Notes: a model not told the origin generated them from the sequence alone. Positions 1 to 9,540 are shown, counted from the stretch's first letter. The stretch: DNA of 34,208 bases from Acidobacteria bacterium Ga0077522 (GCA_001464065.1 LNDN01000078.1:1-34208); one strand, 5' to 3'. Numbers and translations: made by a program.

Positions 1-101
1 GCCGAGGTGACGGCGTCGTGGTTGTCGAACAGTCCGGTGACGCGGTGGATGGGGTTGTACTGCACCTGCTCGTCCTGCAGGACGGGATTGACGCGGGCCA
101 T
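1..101 (-). CDS. N-terminus of small protein, partial (possibly general stress protein 17M/YflT-like)
   Basis: Only the first 33 residues lie in the window; the rest runs off the left edge. The start ATG (101-99) has a good GGAGG seven bases upstream, so this is a real start. The peptide begins MARVNPVLQDEQ and continues to VTGLFDNHDAVTSA. A V-G-L-F-D-x-x-x-x-A pattern resembles the opening strand and helix of the general stress protein 17M (YflT) domain, but that is a guess from a short piece. It lies 90 bases downstream of the DUF6644 gene on the same strand and may or may not be co-transcribed. Confidence 0.55.
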   Translation of the reverse strand, partial: MARVNPVLQDEQVQYNPIHRVTGLFDNHDAVTS

Positions 102-191
102 GGTCGAGCCTCCATGGGGCCGCGAAGATGCAGCCCTCTCCGCCCTGCTTGCAACGGCCGTTCCGCTCGGCCAGCGTGGTCCGCGGGGTGC

Positions 192-680
192 TCAGAGATA
201 CGCGAGCAGGCGCCCGCAGACGAGGGCGGTCGTCCAGCTGGCGAGGGAGATGATCGCTGTCAGGCGGACGGGGACCGGCGATGGCATGCCGATGTTCCAC
301 TCGGCCACCGACGGGAAGAGGCCGCGATGGAAGAGGCTCGCGTTGACGACGCCGAGCGTGATCGCGCCCAGCTTGGCGGCGAAGACCCCCGACAGCAACG
401 TCGTGGCATTGGCGCTGAACAGCAGCAGGCCGGTGACGACCAGCAGGCCGAACCCGAGTCGCGCACAGGGCAGCAGCAAGCGCGCGAGCCCAGCCACGGG
501 AAGGCCGCGCGCGGCCCCCAGCAGTCGCAGGTCGAACGCCACCGCCGTCCCGACCAGTACGCCGAGGCCGAGCAGGTGCCCGACCTCGGCTGCCGGATAC
601 AGCCACAGCGACGTGCGGATGGCCGTCCCCAGGTCCGAGTGCTCCAGCCAGCGGGCCCAGGGCAGCAGCCACGCGTGCAT
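192..680 (-). CDS. DUF6644-like integral membrane protein
   Basis: A 162-residue protein with about four hydrophobic helices. A short amphipathic start (MHAWLLPWARWLEHSDLG) is followed by membrane segments around 22-48, 60-85, 92-112 and 138-160. The W-L-E-x-S-x-L-G-x-A-I-R-x-S opening and the Y-P-x-x-E-x-x-H-L-L-G segment are what I associate with DUF6644 proteins. The family has no established reaction. The ATG at 680 overlaps the TGA of the upstream DUF6152 gene by one base (TGATG), so the two are almost certainly translationally coupled. The in-frame extension up to 851 is the antisense of nothing useful and overlaps the neighbour, so the ATG at the overlap is preferred. Confidence 0.72.
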   Translation of the reverse strand: MHAWLLPWARWLEHSDLGTAIRTSLWLYPAAEVGHLLGLGVLVGTAVAFDLRLLGAARGLPVAGLARLLLPCARLGFGLLVVTGLLLFSANATTLLSGVFAAKLGAITLGVVNASLFHRGLFPSVAEWNIGMPSPVPVRLTAIISLASWTTALVCGRLLAYL

Positions 681-1033
681 CAGCGCAACTCGACCGTCTT
701 GCCGTCGATGGTGATGCGCTCGGCGCGCATCTCGTTGGGTTGCTGCTTGTGCTGGTAGCCCAGCACCTTCGCCCTCGTGCCCTTGCGCAGCATGGCTTCG
801 GTGAGGCCTCGTGCGCTCATGCGTGAGGTTGGCGCGAGCACGACGTCCCACGTCTTCTCGGCGGTCTCCAGTCGGGCCGTTCCATGGGGATTGCCGTACG
901 ACGACTCGACGATCGTGCCGTCGACGGTCAGCGGCTTGTTCTCGTGATAGTTGCTCCAGCCATGGTGGGCGGCCAGAGTGGCGGGGACGATGGCGAGGGC
1001 GAGTGCGGTGGACAGGACACGTGACGCGAGCAT
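680..1033 (-). CDS. DUF6152 family secreted protein
   Basis: A 117-residue exported protein. It has a signal peptide of about 21 residues (MLASRVLSTALALAIVPATLAA) followed at once by HHGWSNYHENKPLTVDGTI, the His-His-Gly-W-S opening typical of DUF6152 proteins, then a small beta-rich domain ending in RITIDGKTVELR. The N-terminal His pair after cleavage could bind a metal; that is inference, and no function is established for the family. The AGGAGG at 1038-1043 (minus strand) sits four bases before the ATG. It is the first gene of the minus-strand group and is divergent from the GH106-like gene, with only 27 bases between the two starts. Confidence 0.78.
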   Translation of the reverse strand: MLASRVLSTALALAIVPATLAAHHGWSNYHENKPLTVDGTIVESSYGNPHGTARLETAEKTWDVVLAPTSRMSARGLTEAMLRKGTRAKVLGYQHKQQPNEMRAERITIDGKTVELR

Positions 1034-1060
1034 GGCACCTCCTTTACCGTGTAACCCTCC

Positions 1061-3904
1061 ATGACGCTCCAGCGGTGGTCACGGTTTCCCTCGCTCGTGC
1101 TGCTGTGCGTGGCCACGATGCTCGGTTGGCTGCAGGCGCAAGCGCCGTCGGTGTCTGCCACCGCGGCCCTGGCCCAGGTGTTCGCGGCACCACCAGACGA
1201 TGCGCGCGTGCTGATGCGCTGGTGGTGGTTCGGTCCGACGGTCACCCCCGCGGGACTGGACCGCGACCTCGAGGCCATGCACGCGGCCGGGCTGGGCGGC
1301 GTGGAAGTGCAGCCGGTGTATCCGCTGACGCTCGAGGGAGACGATGCCGCGACACGTGTCCGCCCCTTCCTCTCGGCACCCTTTCTCGACGCCCTGACGC
1401 ATGCCCGCGGCACGGCGGCTCGACTCGGGCTGCGCTATGACGTCACGCTGGGCAGCGGCTGGCCGTTCGGCGGACCGAGCGTGGCGGCCTCCGACGCCGC
1501 GGGGGCCCTGCGCATCGTGTCGCTTCCGGTGCCGCGCGGCGCGCGAGTCCTCGGGCTGCCGGCCATCGGCGCGGGGGAGTCGCTGCTGGCCGTCCACCTC
1601 ACCCCGGGCGAGGGGACACCAGCCACGCCTGAGGCCTTCATGCGCCTCGACAGCTCGACGGTCGCCGACGGGGTGCTGCCGATCACGCCCAGGCTCGACG
1701 GGCCAGCGACGGCGTGGGTCTTCATCGCCAGCCGCACCGGCATGATGGTGAAGCGACCGGCGATTGGCGGCGAGGGCTTCGTGCTCGACCACTACGATCG
1801 TGGCGCCCTGGACCGGTATCTCCACGCCGTCGGCACGCCGCTGCTCGATGCCTTGGCATCCGCGCGTCCCTACGCCGTGTTCTGCGACAGCCTCGAGGTC
1901 TTCGGGTCCGACTGGACGCCCGGCCTGATCGACGCCTTCCGCCGCCGCTACGGCTACGACTTGATGGACCACCTGCCGGCGCTCGTCACGGGGGAGGACG
2001 CCGCGAGTCGCGGGGTGCGCCACGACTGGGGACAGCTGTTGACCGAGCGCCTCGAATCCGAGTTCCTGGGGCCACTCCTGCAGTGGGCGCACGAACGTGA
2101 CACCCGTCTGCGCGCACAGACCTATGGCATCCCGCCGGCGCGTCCCTCGAGTGCCGGACTCATCGACCTGCCCGAAGGCGAGGGGGCCCAGTGGCGCACC
2201 GTCACCTCGGTGCGCTGGGCGTCCTCGGCAGCCCACGTCTTCGGTCGCGCCGTGACGTCGTCGGAGACCTGGACGTGGCTCCATTCGCCGTCGTTCGCCG
2301 CGACGCCGCTCGACATCAAGGTGGAGGCCGATCGTCACTTCCTCCAGGGCGTGACGCAGTTGATCGGGCATGGCTGGCCGAATACGTCGGCTGGCGTCGA
2401 TTGGCCGGGCGCACGCTTCTACGCGGCGGCCGTTCTGAGTGATGCCAACCCGTGGTGGATCGTGATGCCCGACGTCGCGCGGTACCTCCAGCGGACCAGC
2501 GCGATGCTGCGACAGGGGAGTGCCGTCACCGACGTTGCCCTGTACCTGCCGGTGAGCGATGCGTGGTCCCGCATGCGGCCTGGGAAGGTGCACCTGTTCG
2601 AGATGCTGCGCGACCACGTCGGCACATCGCTGGTGGGCAGCCTGCTCGACGCTGGCTTCGCGTTCGATGTCGTCGACGATCAGCGGCTGCAGATCGACGC
2701 CAGGGTCGATGGCCGTGACCTCGTCATCGGCAAGGGCCGCTACCGCGCGGTCGTCGTCCCTGACGCGGAGATCGTCCCGTCACAGACGATGGACCTGCTG
2801 GTGGCGTTCGCCCGCGCCGGCGGCACCGTCATCGCCACGCGCCGGCTGCCGTCGCAGGCCGCGGGCTTTCGGGCGACCACGGAGCAGCACGCCCACGTCG
2901 CGAAGGCGGCAGCCACGCTGTTCGAGGGACGCCTGCCGGGTGGCCTCTTCGTGGCCCGCGATGCCGATGTCGGCGCACGGCTGGCGACGCGCCTCATCCC
3001 TGACGTGCGTTGGCACGAGGATGCCGCCGCGATGGGATTCGTGCACCGGCGCGTCGGTGAAGCCGACGTGTACTTCGTGGCCAATACGTCGAATCGACCG
3101 GTCACCACGAAGGCGTCGTTCCGCGTCGACGCCGCCGCGGAGTTGTGGGATCCGCGTACGGGCGACGTCAGACCGGCCGGCCGGACACGGGAGGGCGGCA
3201 CCAGCACGATCGATGTCGACCTGCCACCGTACGCCAGCACGTTCTACGTGTTCAGCGGCGCGGCGCCGACCTCCCCGTGGATCGACGCTGCACGGCAATC
3301 GCGTGGCGACGCCGGCGTGGCGCTCGGCCCGGGCGTCGAGGGCAGTGCCCACGCGGCGTGTGAGGCACGCGCCGGCGCGCTCGACCTCGCCCAGGGATGG
3401 CAGCTCGACGTCCCCGGTATGGGCCTGCGTCCGCTGACGGCGCTGACGTCGTGGCATGACCAGCCGGACTTGCGATTCTTCTCCGGGGTGGCCACCTATC
3501 GGCGCGAGGTCGACCTGTCGCCGGCCGTGCCGTCGTCGCCGTGTGGCGTGTGGCTGGACTTCGGCGAGGGGACGCCGCATCCCGAGGAGCCACTCACCAA
3601 CGGGATGCGTGCCTGGCTCGACGCGCCCCTTCGGGACGGCGCGCGCGTGCTCGTCAACGGGCAGGACGTCGGCGCCGTCTGGGCGCCGCCGTATCGCGTC
3701 GATGTGACGAAGGCGCTGCGGCCTGGCCGCAACGCCTTCGAGGTGCGGGTGGGGAACACCGCACTGAACCGCTGGGCGGCTCGACCTCACCCCGACTACC
3801 GCCTGCTGCACCTGCGCTACGGCAAGCGCTTCGACCCGCAGGACACCGACAAGATCGTCCCGCAGCCATCGGGGATCATCGGCACGCCGCGGTTGGTGTA
3901 CTGA
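1061..3904 (+). CDS. Secreted GH106-like glycoside hydrolase (alpha-L-rhamnosidase type)
   Basis: A 947-residue protein with a signal peptide (hydrophobic residues about 9-25, cleavage near AQA). The catalytic part opens with R-W-W-W-F-G-P at 53-59, followed by an E-A-M-x-A-A-G-L-G-G-V-E-V-Q-P pattern. This is the hallmark of the GH106 / large glycosyl hydrolase family PF17132, a TIM barrel with several beta-sandwich domains. The C-terminus (about 750-940) is a galactose-binding-like sandwich with V-L-V-N-G-Q-D-V-G-A-V-W and G-x-N-x-F-E-V-R-V-G-N-T, as in other members. GH106 enzymes remove alpha-L-rhamnose from pectic or other plant glycans; the exact substrate here cannot be read from sequence. 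A TAA lies in frame at 1052-1054, so this ATG is the first possible start; no strong ribosome site is visible. It ends 15 bases before the convergent DUF1080 gene. Confidence 0.82.
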   Translation: MTLQRWSRFPSLVLLCVATMLGWLQAQAPSVSATAALAQVFAAPPDDARVLMRWWWFGPTVTPAGLDRDLEAMHAAGLGGVEVQPVYPLTLEGDDAATRVRPFLSAPFLDALTHARGTAARLGLRYDVTLGSGWPFGGPSVAASDAAGALRIVSLPVPRGARVLGLPAIGAGESLLAVHLTPGEGTPATPEAFMRLDSSTVADGVLPITPRLDGPATAWVFIASRTGMMVKRPAIGGEGFVLDHYDRGALDRYLHAVGTPLLDALASARPYAVFCDSLEVFGSDWTPGLIDAFRRRYGYDLMDHLPALVTGEDAASRGVRHDWGQLLTERLESEFLGPLLQWAHERDTRLRAQTYGIPPARPSSAGLIDLPEGEGAQWRTVTSVRWASSAAHVFGRAVTSSETWTWLHSPSFAATPLDIKVEADRHFLQGVTQLIGHGWPNTSAGVDWPGARFYAAAVLSDANPWWIVMPDVARYLQRTSAMLRQGSAVTDVALYLPVSDAWSRMRPGKVHLFEMLRDHVGTSLVGSLLDAGFAFDVVDDQRLQIDARVDGRDLVIGKGRYRAVVVPDAEIVPSQTMDLLVAFARAGGTVIATRRLPSQAAGFRATTEQHAHVAKAAATLFEGRLPGGLFVARDADVGARLATRLIPDVRWHEDAAAMGFVHRRVGEADVYFVANTSNRPVTTKASFRVDAAAELWDPRTGDVRPAGRTREGGTSTIDVDLPPYASTFYVFSGAAPTSPWIDAARQSRGDAGVALGPGVEGSAHAACEARAGALDLAQGWQLDVPGMGLRPLTALTSWHDQPDLRFFSGVATYRREVDLSPAVPSSPCGVWLDFGEGTPHPEEPLTNGMRAWLDAPLRDGARVLVNGQDVGAVWAPPYRVDVTKALRPGRNAFEVRVGNTALNRWAARPHPDYRLLHLRYGKRFDPQDTDKIVPQPSGIIGTPRLVY

Positions 3905-3919
3905 GGGAATTCAGGTCAA

Positions 3920-4573
3920 TTACTTGAGCGGCTTCACCATCAGGTTCTTGAAGTGCACGCGACTCTTCGGGTCGTGGCCCTGCAGCGCGAACGTGCCCTT
4001 CCCGATGAGTCGCCCGGCCATGTCGGCGGGACGCTGGACACCCGCCGGTTCGGTGTACTCGACCGTGGTCTTGCCGTTGACCTTGATGGTGACCGTCTTG
4101 CCCTGCACGATGATGTGCTGGGTGAACCACTCGTTGTCCTTGGCCGGCGCGACGTTCATCACGTTGACGATGTTGTAGAGGCTGCCGGTGCGGATGGGAT
4201 CGGTGTGCGAGTTGTTGACCTGGACCTCGTACCCCTTCGACGGCCAGCCGCCTTCCTGGTACTCGGTGTGGAAGTACATCCCCGAGTTGGCGCCCGGGAA
4301 GGTCATCACGTCGGCCTTCCACTCGAAGTTCGTGAACACGTGGTTCTCGACCGTCCCCTGGTAGTAGAGGTGCGCACGCGGGCCGAAGACCACGATCGCG
4401 CCGTCCTGGACGCTGAAGGTCGACGCGTTCTCGCCAACCTTCCAGCCGTCGAGCGACTTGCCGTCGAAGATCGAGATCCAGCCATCCTGCGCCTGCAGGG
4501 ACGACACGGCTTGGGGAGCGAGGAGCAGGGTGGCGCCGCAGAGGGCGGCGAGCAGCGGCAATCGAATACGCAT
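3920..4573 (-). CDS. DUF1080 protein, 3-keto-disaccharide hydrolase family, secreted
   Basis: A 217-residue exported protein. The signal peptide is residues 1-29 (MRIRLPLLAALCG, then AQ). The mature part begins D-G-W-I-S-I-F-D-G-K-S-L-D-G-W-K, the standard opening of PF06439 (DUF1080, a concanavalin-like jelly roll). It goes on with F-E-W-K-A-D, G-A-N-S-G-M-Y-F-H and K-G-Y-E-V-Q-V-N-N motifs and ends in V-H-F-K-N-L-M-V-K-P-L. Characterised relatives hydrolyse 3-keto-glycosides produced by sugar 3-dehydrogenases. The ATG has GGAGG five bases upstream. A longer reading frame continues upstream to 5362 but only as antisense of the ABC-F gene. It is close to a glycosidase and to Tat-exported oxidoreductases, which fits a role in oxidative glycoside breakdown outside the cytoplasm. 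Confidence 0.88.
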   Translation of the reverse strand: MRIRLPLLAALCGATLLLAPQAVSSLQAQDGWISIFDGKSLDGWKVGENASTFSVQDGAIVVFGPRAHLYYQGTVENHVFTNFEWKADVMTFPGANSGMYFHTEYQEGGWPSKGYEVQVNNSHTDPIRTGSLYNIVNVMNVAPAKDNEWFTQHIIVQGKTVTIKVNGKTTVEYTEPAGVQRPADMAGRLIGKGTFALQGHDPKSRVHFKNLMVKPLK

Positions 4574-4651
4574 GAGGGCCTCCGAAGGAATTCGAGCGCA
4601 CTCTACCACCGACGGCAGGAGGCTTGCAGGAGGGGAGAGCGGAGGAATGCC

Positions 4652-4948
4652 ATGCAGCCCAAGGAACACATCGGTCCGTCGGCCAATCTCGAGGACATCG
4701 AGCAGTACCAGCGGCAGCGCGCGCCCGAGGAGGACGAGGGCGTCACCTACGACGACGAACTCGACCAGAAGCGGATTCTGGACGAGCTGGTCGTGGAGGC
4801 CGACGGCGACGCGCTGCCCATCGATCGGCTGATCGAGCGGGACCGGCCCGAGGATCGCGGCTCCCTGCCCGTGGACGACGAGGCGCGGGGCGAGAAACGC
4901 CGCCAGCAGTACGAGGGCGGGGCTGAACTGGTGTCGGAAATCGACTGA
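4652..4948 (+). CDS. Small acidic protein of unknown function
   Basis: A 98-residue, very hydrophilic protein with no signal peptide or membrane segment. About one third of residues are Asp or Glu (for example R-A-P-E-E-D-E-G and T-Y-D-D-E-L-D-Q-K). I do not recognise the family. The start ATG at 4652 is chosen because GGAGGA lies five bases upstream; the reading frame itself stays open far upstream as antisense of DUF1080. The gene is divergent from DUF1080 (78 bases between starts) and 61 bases before the ABC-F gene. The composition suggests a disordered or nucleic-acid/ribosome-excluding acidic protein, which is inference only. Confidence 0.6.
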   Translation: MQPKEHIGPSANLEDIEQYQRQRAPEEDEGVTYDDELDQKRILDELVVEADGDALPIDRLIERDRPEDRGSLPVDDEARGEKRRQQYEGGAELVSEID

Positions 4949-4963
4949 GCGGGCGTCAGGGCC

Positions 4964-4990
4964 GGAAGTCGGGTTCGGGAGTCGGGAGTC
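4964..4990. repeat. Short tandem repeat, GGGAGTC type
   Basis: Four head-to-tail units: GGAAGTC, GGGTTC, GGGAGTC, GGGAGTC. They fill almost the whole gap between the acidic-protein gene and the ABC-F gene and stop just before a -10-like hexamer. Confidence 0.7.
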
Positions 4991-4993
4991 GGC

Positions 4994-4999
4994 GATAAT
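4994..4999 (+). promoter_or_regulatory. Possible -10 element for the ABC-F gene
   Basis: GATAAT lies ten bases before the GTG start of the ABC-F gene. No Shine-Dalgarno sequence and no clear -35 box are visible. If this is the -10, transcription would begin two to four bases before the start codon, giving a nearly leaderless message. Confidence 0.35.
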
Positions 5000-5009
5000 C
5001 GGGACGGTC

Positions 5010-6647
<1,638 letters not shown>

Positions 6648-6894
6648 ATTGAGACAGGCCGGAAGGCACGCATCGACAATTCAGAGTGCAGAATGCAGCG
6701 CGGGGCGGGCAGCACCTTGCGCCGCGGCAGTCGGGCCACTGCCTGTGTTCAACGCAGGAGTCGCACGCTGCTCGGAGCGACCCCGATTTCTTGCGAGCGC
6801 GTCGAGCGGCACTTCATTGTGAATCGTGAATGTCAGCGAAGTCCGCCTGAATTGCGGCTTGCAATCCGGCACGATTCGACTTACAACGCGCCCT
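6648..6894. other. Intergenic region with degenerate short words
   Basis: These 247 bases lie between ABC-F and the Gfo/Idh/MocA gene. I see no RNA gene or strong terminator. They hold reiterated words (ATTCAGAGTGCAGAATGCAG at 6679-6698; TTGTGAATCGTGAATGTCAG near 6817-6836) that look like drifted short repeats. A TACAAC hexamer at 6882-6887, seven bases before the downstream ATG, could be a -10 element. Confidence 0.4.
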
Positions 6895-8250
6895 ATGCAT
6901 CGTCGCGACTTCCTGAAGCAGGGGGGCTCCGCGCTCGCCCTGGCCGCGTTGCCCCTGCCGGTCACGCTGGCGGCCCGGGCCCAGCCCAGGCCGCCGCGGG
7001 TCGGGCTGATCGGCAGCGGGTGGTACGGCAAGGCCGACCTCCTGCGCCTGATCCAGGTCGCGCCCGTCGACGTGGTCTCGATCTGTGACGTCGATTCGCA
7101 GATGCTGTCCAGCGCCGCCGAGCTCATCGCCTCGCGGCAGGTGTCCAGGAAGGCCCCGCGCACGTACCGCGACTACCGCGAGATGCTGAAGGAGCGCGAT
7201 CTCGACATCGTCCTCATCGGCACGCCCGACCACTGGCATGCGCTGCCAGCCATCGCCGCGATGCAGGCCGGTGCGCACCTGTATCTGCAGAAGCCGGTCG
7301 GCGTCGACATCGTCGAAGGGCAGGCGCTGCTGGCCGCGGCACGCAAGTACAGACGCGTCGTGCAGGTCGGCACGCAGCGGCGCAGCACGCCGCACCTGAT
7401 CAACGCGAGGAACCGCGTGATCAAGGAGGGCCTGCTGGGCAAGGTCGGGTACGTCGAGATCTACTGCTACTACCACATGCGGACGCGAGAGAATCCGCCA
7501 GACACCACGCCGCCGGCCACCCTCGACTACGAGATGTGGACGGGGCCGGCACCGATGCGGCCGTACAACAAGCTGGTGCACCCGCGCAGCTGGCGCGCCT
7601 TCATGGAGTACGGCAACGGCATCGTCGGCGACATGTGCATCCACATGCTGGACATGGTGCGGTGGCTGCTCGACCTCGGCATGCCGACGCGCGTCAGTTC
7701 GTCGGGTGGCATCCTCGTGCAGAAGGACAGCAAGGCCAACACCAGCGACACCCAGACGGCGACCTTCGATTTCGATCACCTGCCGGTGGTGTGGACGCAT
7801 CGCACCTACGGGGATGCCCCGGACCCGAAGTACCCGTGGGGCGCGACGATCTACGGCGACAAGGGCACGCTGAAGGCCAGCGTCATGAGCTGGGACTTCA
7901 TCCCGCGCGGCGAGGGCACGCCGCTGCACGAGGACGTGACCTACGAGTTCGAGCAGTATCCGGAGGATCGCACCGAGAAGGACCTCGAGCGGCATGTCGC
8001 GCCCGCCATCCGCGGGCACATGAAGGACCTGCTGGCCTGCATCGAGAACGGCCAGCGTCCGGTGGCCGACATCGAGGAGGGCCACATCTCGACGTCGGCC
8101 TGTATCCTCGCCAACCAGTCGATGGCCCTCGGCCGCTCCCTGACCTGGGACGCGGCCGCGGGGAAGGTGGCCAACGACGACGAGGCGAACCGGCACCTGG
8201 CGCGCCCCTATCGCGCCCCCTGGGTCCACCCGCAGGCGGGGACCGTCTAG
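6895..8250 (+). CDS. Tat-exported Gfo/Idh/MocA family oxidoreductase
   Basis: A 451-residue NAD(P)-dependent sugar oxidoreductase predicted to work outside the cytoplasm. It begins MHRRDFLKQGG, a twin-arginine motif at residues 3-4, followed by a hydrophobic stretch ending near ARA. The Rossmann fold starts V-G-L-I-G-S-G-W-Y-G (GxGxxG). The family's E/Q-K-P catalytic lysine motif appears as L-Q-K-P-V-G. A C-terminal alpha/beta domain carries H-M-L-D-M-V-R-W. The frame is open back to 6826, but the ATG at 6895 puts the RR motif at the N-terminus and is preferred; there is no Shine-Dalgarno sequence. Relatives oxidise glycosides at C3 or handle inositols; the substrate is unknown. Its stop codon sits at the edge of a large inverted repeat shared with the convergent isomerase gene. 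Confidence 0.86.
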   Translation: MHRRDFLKQGGSALALAALPLPVTLAARAQPRPPRVGLIGSGWYGKADLLRLIQVAPVDVVSICDVDSQMLSSAAELIASRQVSRKAPRTYRDYREMLKERDLDIVLIGTPDHWHALPAIAAMQAGAHLYLQKPVGVDIVEGQALLAAARKYRRVVQVGTQRRSTPHLINARNRVIKEGLLGKVGYVEIYCYYHMRTRENPPDTTPPATLDYEMWTGPAPMRPYNKLVHPRSWRAFMEYGNGIVGDMCIHMLDMVRWLLDLGMPTRVSSSGGILVQKDSKANTSDTQTATFDFDHLPVVWTHRTYGDAPDPKYPWGATIYGDKGTLKASVMSWDFIPRGEGTPLHEDVTYEFEQYPEDRTEKDLERHVAPAIRGHMKDLLACIENGQRPVADIEEGHISTSACILANQSMALGRSLTWDAAAGKVANDDEANRHLARPYRAPWVHPQAGTV

Positions 8251-8427
8251 GCAAGGGACAAGCGACAAGGGGAGGAGTCACAAGGGGTACAAGGGACCAG
8301 GGACAAGGAGTTCAGGGACGAGGGACAAGGATTCAAGGGACACACCTCTTGTCTCTTGCCTCTTGTTCCTGCCTTCTTGTCGCTTGTCTCCCTGGTGACG
8401 TGTCCCTTCTCCCTTGTCCCTTGACTA
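8248..8427. repeat. Large inverted repeat of AAGGGACA words between convergent genes
   Basis: The left half is built of reiterated CAAGGGACAAG-like words on the top strand (about 8252-8341). The right half carries the complementary CTTGTCCCTTG words (about 8347-8423). The outermost words, 8252-8262 and 8413-8423, are exact 11-base complements. The pairing continues across one mismatch into the TAG stop of the oxidoreductase (8248-8250) and the CTA (TAG) stop of the isomerase (8425-8427). It may form a long imperfect hairpin in either transcript and serve as a two-way terminator or mRNA end stabiliser. There is no T-tract. Confidence 0.75.
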
Positions 8428-9540
8428 GAGTGCCGCCAGCACGTCCTTCATGAGGCGCGTGGCGCCTTCGACGCCGTCCCAGGGGCCGGCCTCGTACTCG
8501 AGGGCGATGGCGCCCTTGTAGCCGGCACTGTTGAGGATGCGGACGCAGCGCGCGATGTCGAGCGTGTCCCAGCGGCTCCAGTACTTGGCGTGCACGGTGG
8601 TGTGGGTGTACGGCATCAGGGCGTGCAGGCCGTGATGCAGCATGTACTCGTGCTCCCAGTTGCCGAAGTCGGGCGAGGCCTCGCAGTAGGGGTGATTGAC
8701 CTCGTCGAAGATGATCCGCATGTTCATCGGGTCGGCACTGATGCCCCAGTGGTTCTCGATCGTCACCTTGACGCCGACCTTGCCGCCGTAGTCGGCCATT
8801 TCCTTGAACGACTCGATGGCGTTGCGCAGGTACTTCACCACTTCGTCGTTACGCGGGAACCCGGTGGTGTTGGTCGCGCCCGGGGCGATGTCTGGACCGC
8901 CGGTGTTGACGCGCATCGACTTGGCGCCGAGCGTCGCACAGGCGTCGAGCCAGATCTTGGCGATGGCGATGCCCTCGCGGCGCAGAGCGGGATCGAGGTG
9001 CGAGATGTTGCGCGGCGCGTTGTTGGACACGTGATGGCACGCCACGCCGGTCGTGACCAGCCGTGACGCGAAGGTGTCGAGCCATCGCTTCGACGCGGTC
9101 GTCGACGGATCGAACTCGTACCAGTCCCCCGGCCCGTACTCACGGGTCGTCTTGCGATACATGGCGTCATCGCTGACGTCGCCGAAGAGCGCCGACCACA
9201 GGTCCATCTTCCGCACGCCCGGGAAGGTGTCGATGGTGAACTGTGGAAAGTCCAGCATCGTGATCTCGCGATACTTCTTCTTCATCGCGAGGGCCGTCTG
9301 CACCTGCTCGGGCGTGGCCGTCGGATCGGGCCGCCGCTTGAACAGGTCGCGAATGGGATAGGTGTTGGACGCGAGTCGCGTCACCTTCTCGGCGTCGGTG
9401 AGCGGGCGTGGATCGGCGCTGGCCGGCGCCGAGGGAAGGACGAGGCTGGCGCCGGCGGCAAGCGCGGCGCCCTTCAGGAACGACCGGCGACCGGCGTCAG
9501 TGTGGTCGGGCGGCGGGGGAGGCACAGGCGGATGAGACAT
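8425..9540 (-). CDS. Tat-exported sugar phosphate isomerase/epimerase-like TIM-barrel protein
   Basis: A 371-residue xylose-isomerase-like TIM-barrel protein (AP-endonuclease-2 superfamily). The N-terminus is proline-rich (MSHPPVPPPPPDH), then has a twin-arginine motif GRRSFLKGA (about 18-26) and a hydrophobic stretch ending at ASA. Conserved barrel pieces include C-H-H-V-S-N-N, M-R-V-N-T-G-G, T-I-E-N-H-W-G-I-S and A-L-E-Y-E. The Glu and His in these are typical metal ligands of the fold. Characterised relatives isomerise sugars or act on 3-keto glycosides together with Gfo/Idh/MocA partners. The start is the ATG at 9540; a TAGGGT hexamer lies five bases upstream instead of a ribosome site. 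It is convergent with the Tat Gfo/Idh/MocA gene, and the shared export route suggests a shared compartment. Confidence 0.83.
   Translation of the reverse strand: MSHPPVPPPPPDHTDAGRRSFLKGAALAAGASLVLPSAPASADPRPLTDAEKVTRLASNTYPIRDLFKRRPDPTATPEQVQTALAMKKKYREITMLDFPQFTIDTFPGVRKMDLWSALFGDVSDDAMYRKTTREYGPGDWYEFDPSTTASKRWLDTFASRLVTTGVACHHVSNNAPRNISHLDPALRREGIAIAKIWLDACATLGAKSMRVNTGGPDIAPGATNTTGFPRNDEVVKYLRNAIESFKEMADYGGKVGVKVTIENHWGISADPMNMRIIFDEVNHPYCEASPDFGNWEHEYMLHHGLHALMPYTHTTVHAKYWSRWDTLDIARCVRILNSAGYKGAIALEYEAGPWDGVEGATRLMKDVLAAL

Noticed and set aside
6826-6894. N-terminal extension of the Tat Gfo/Idh/MocA protein
   Set aside because: It would put 23 unconserved residues before the twin-arginine motif and lies in a region of drifted repeats.
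8251-8424. Possible CRISPR array
   Set aside because: The repeated words are only about 8-11 bases, spaced irregularly with no constant-length spacers, and are inverted in the second half.
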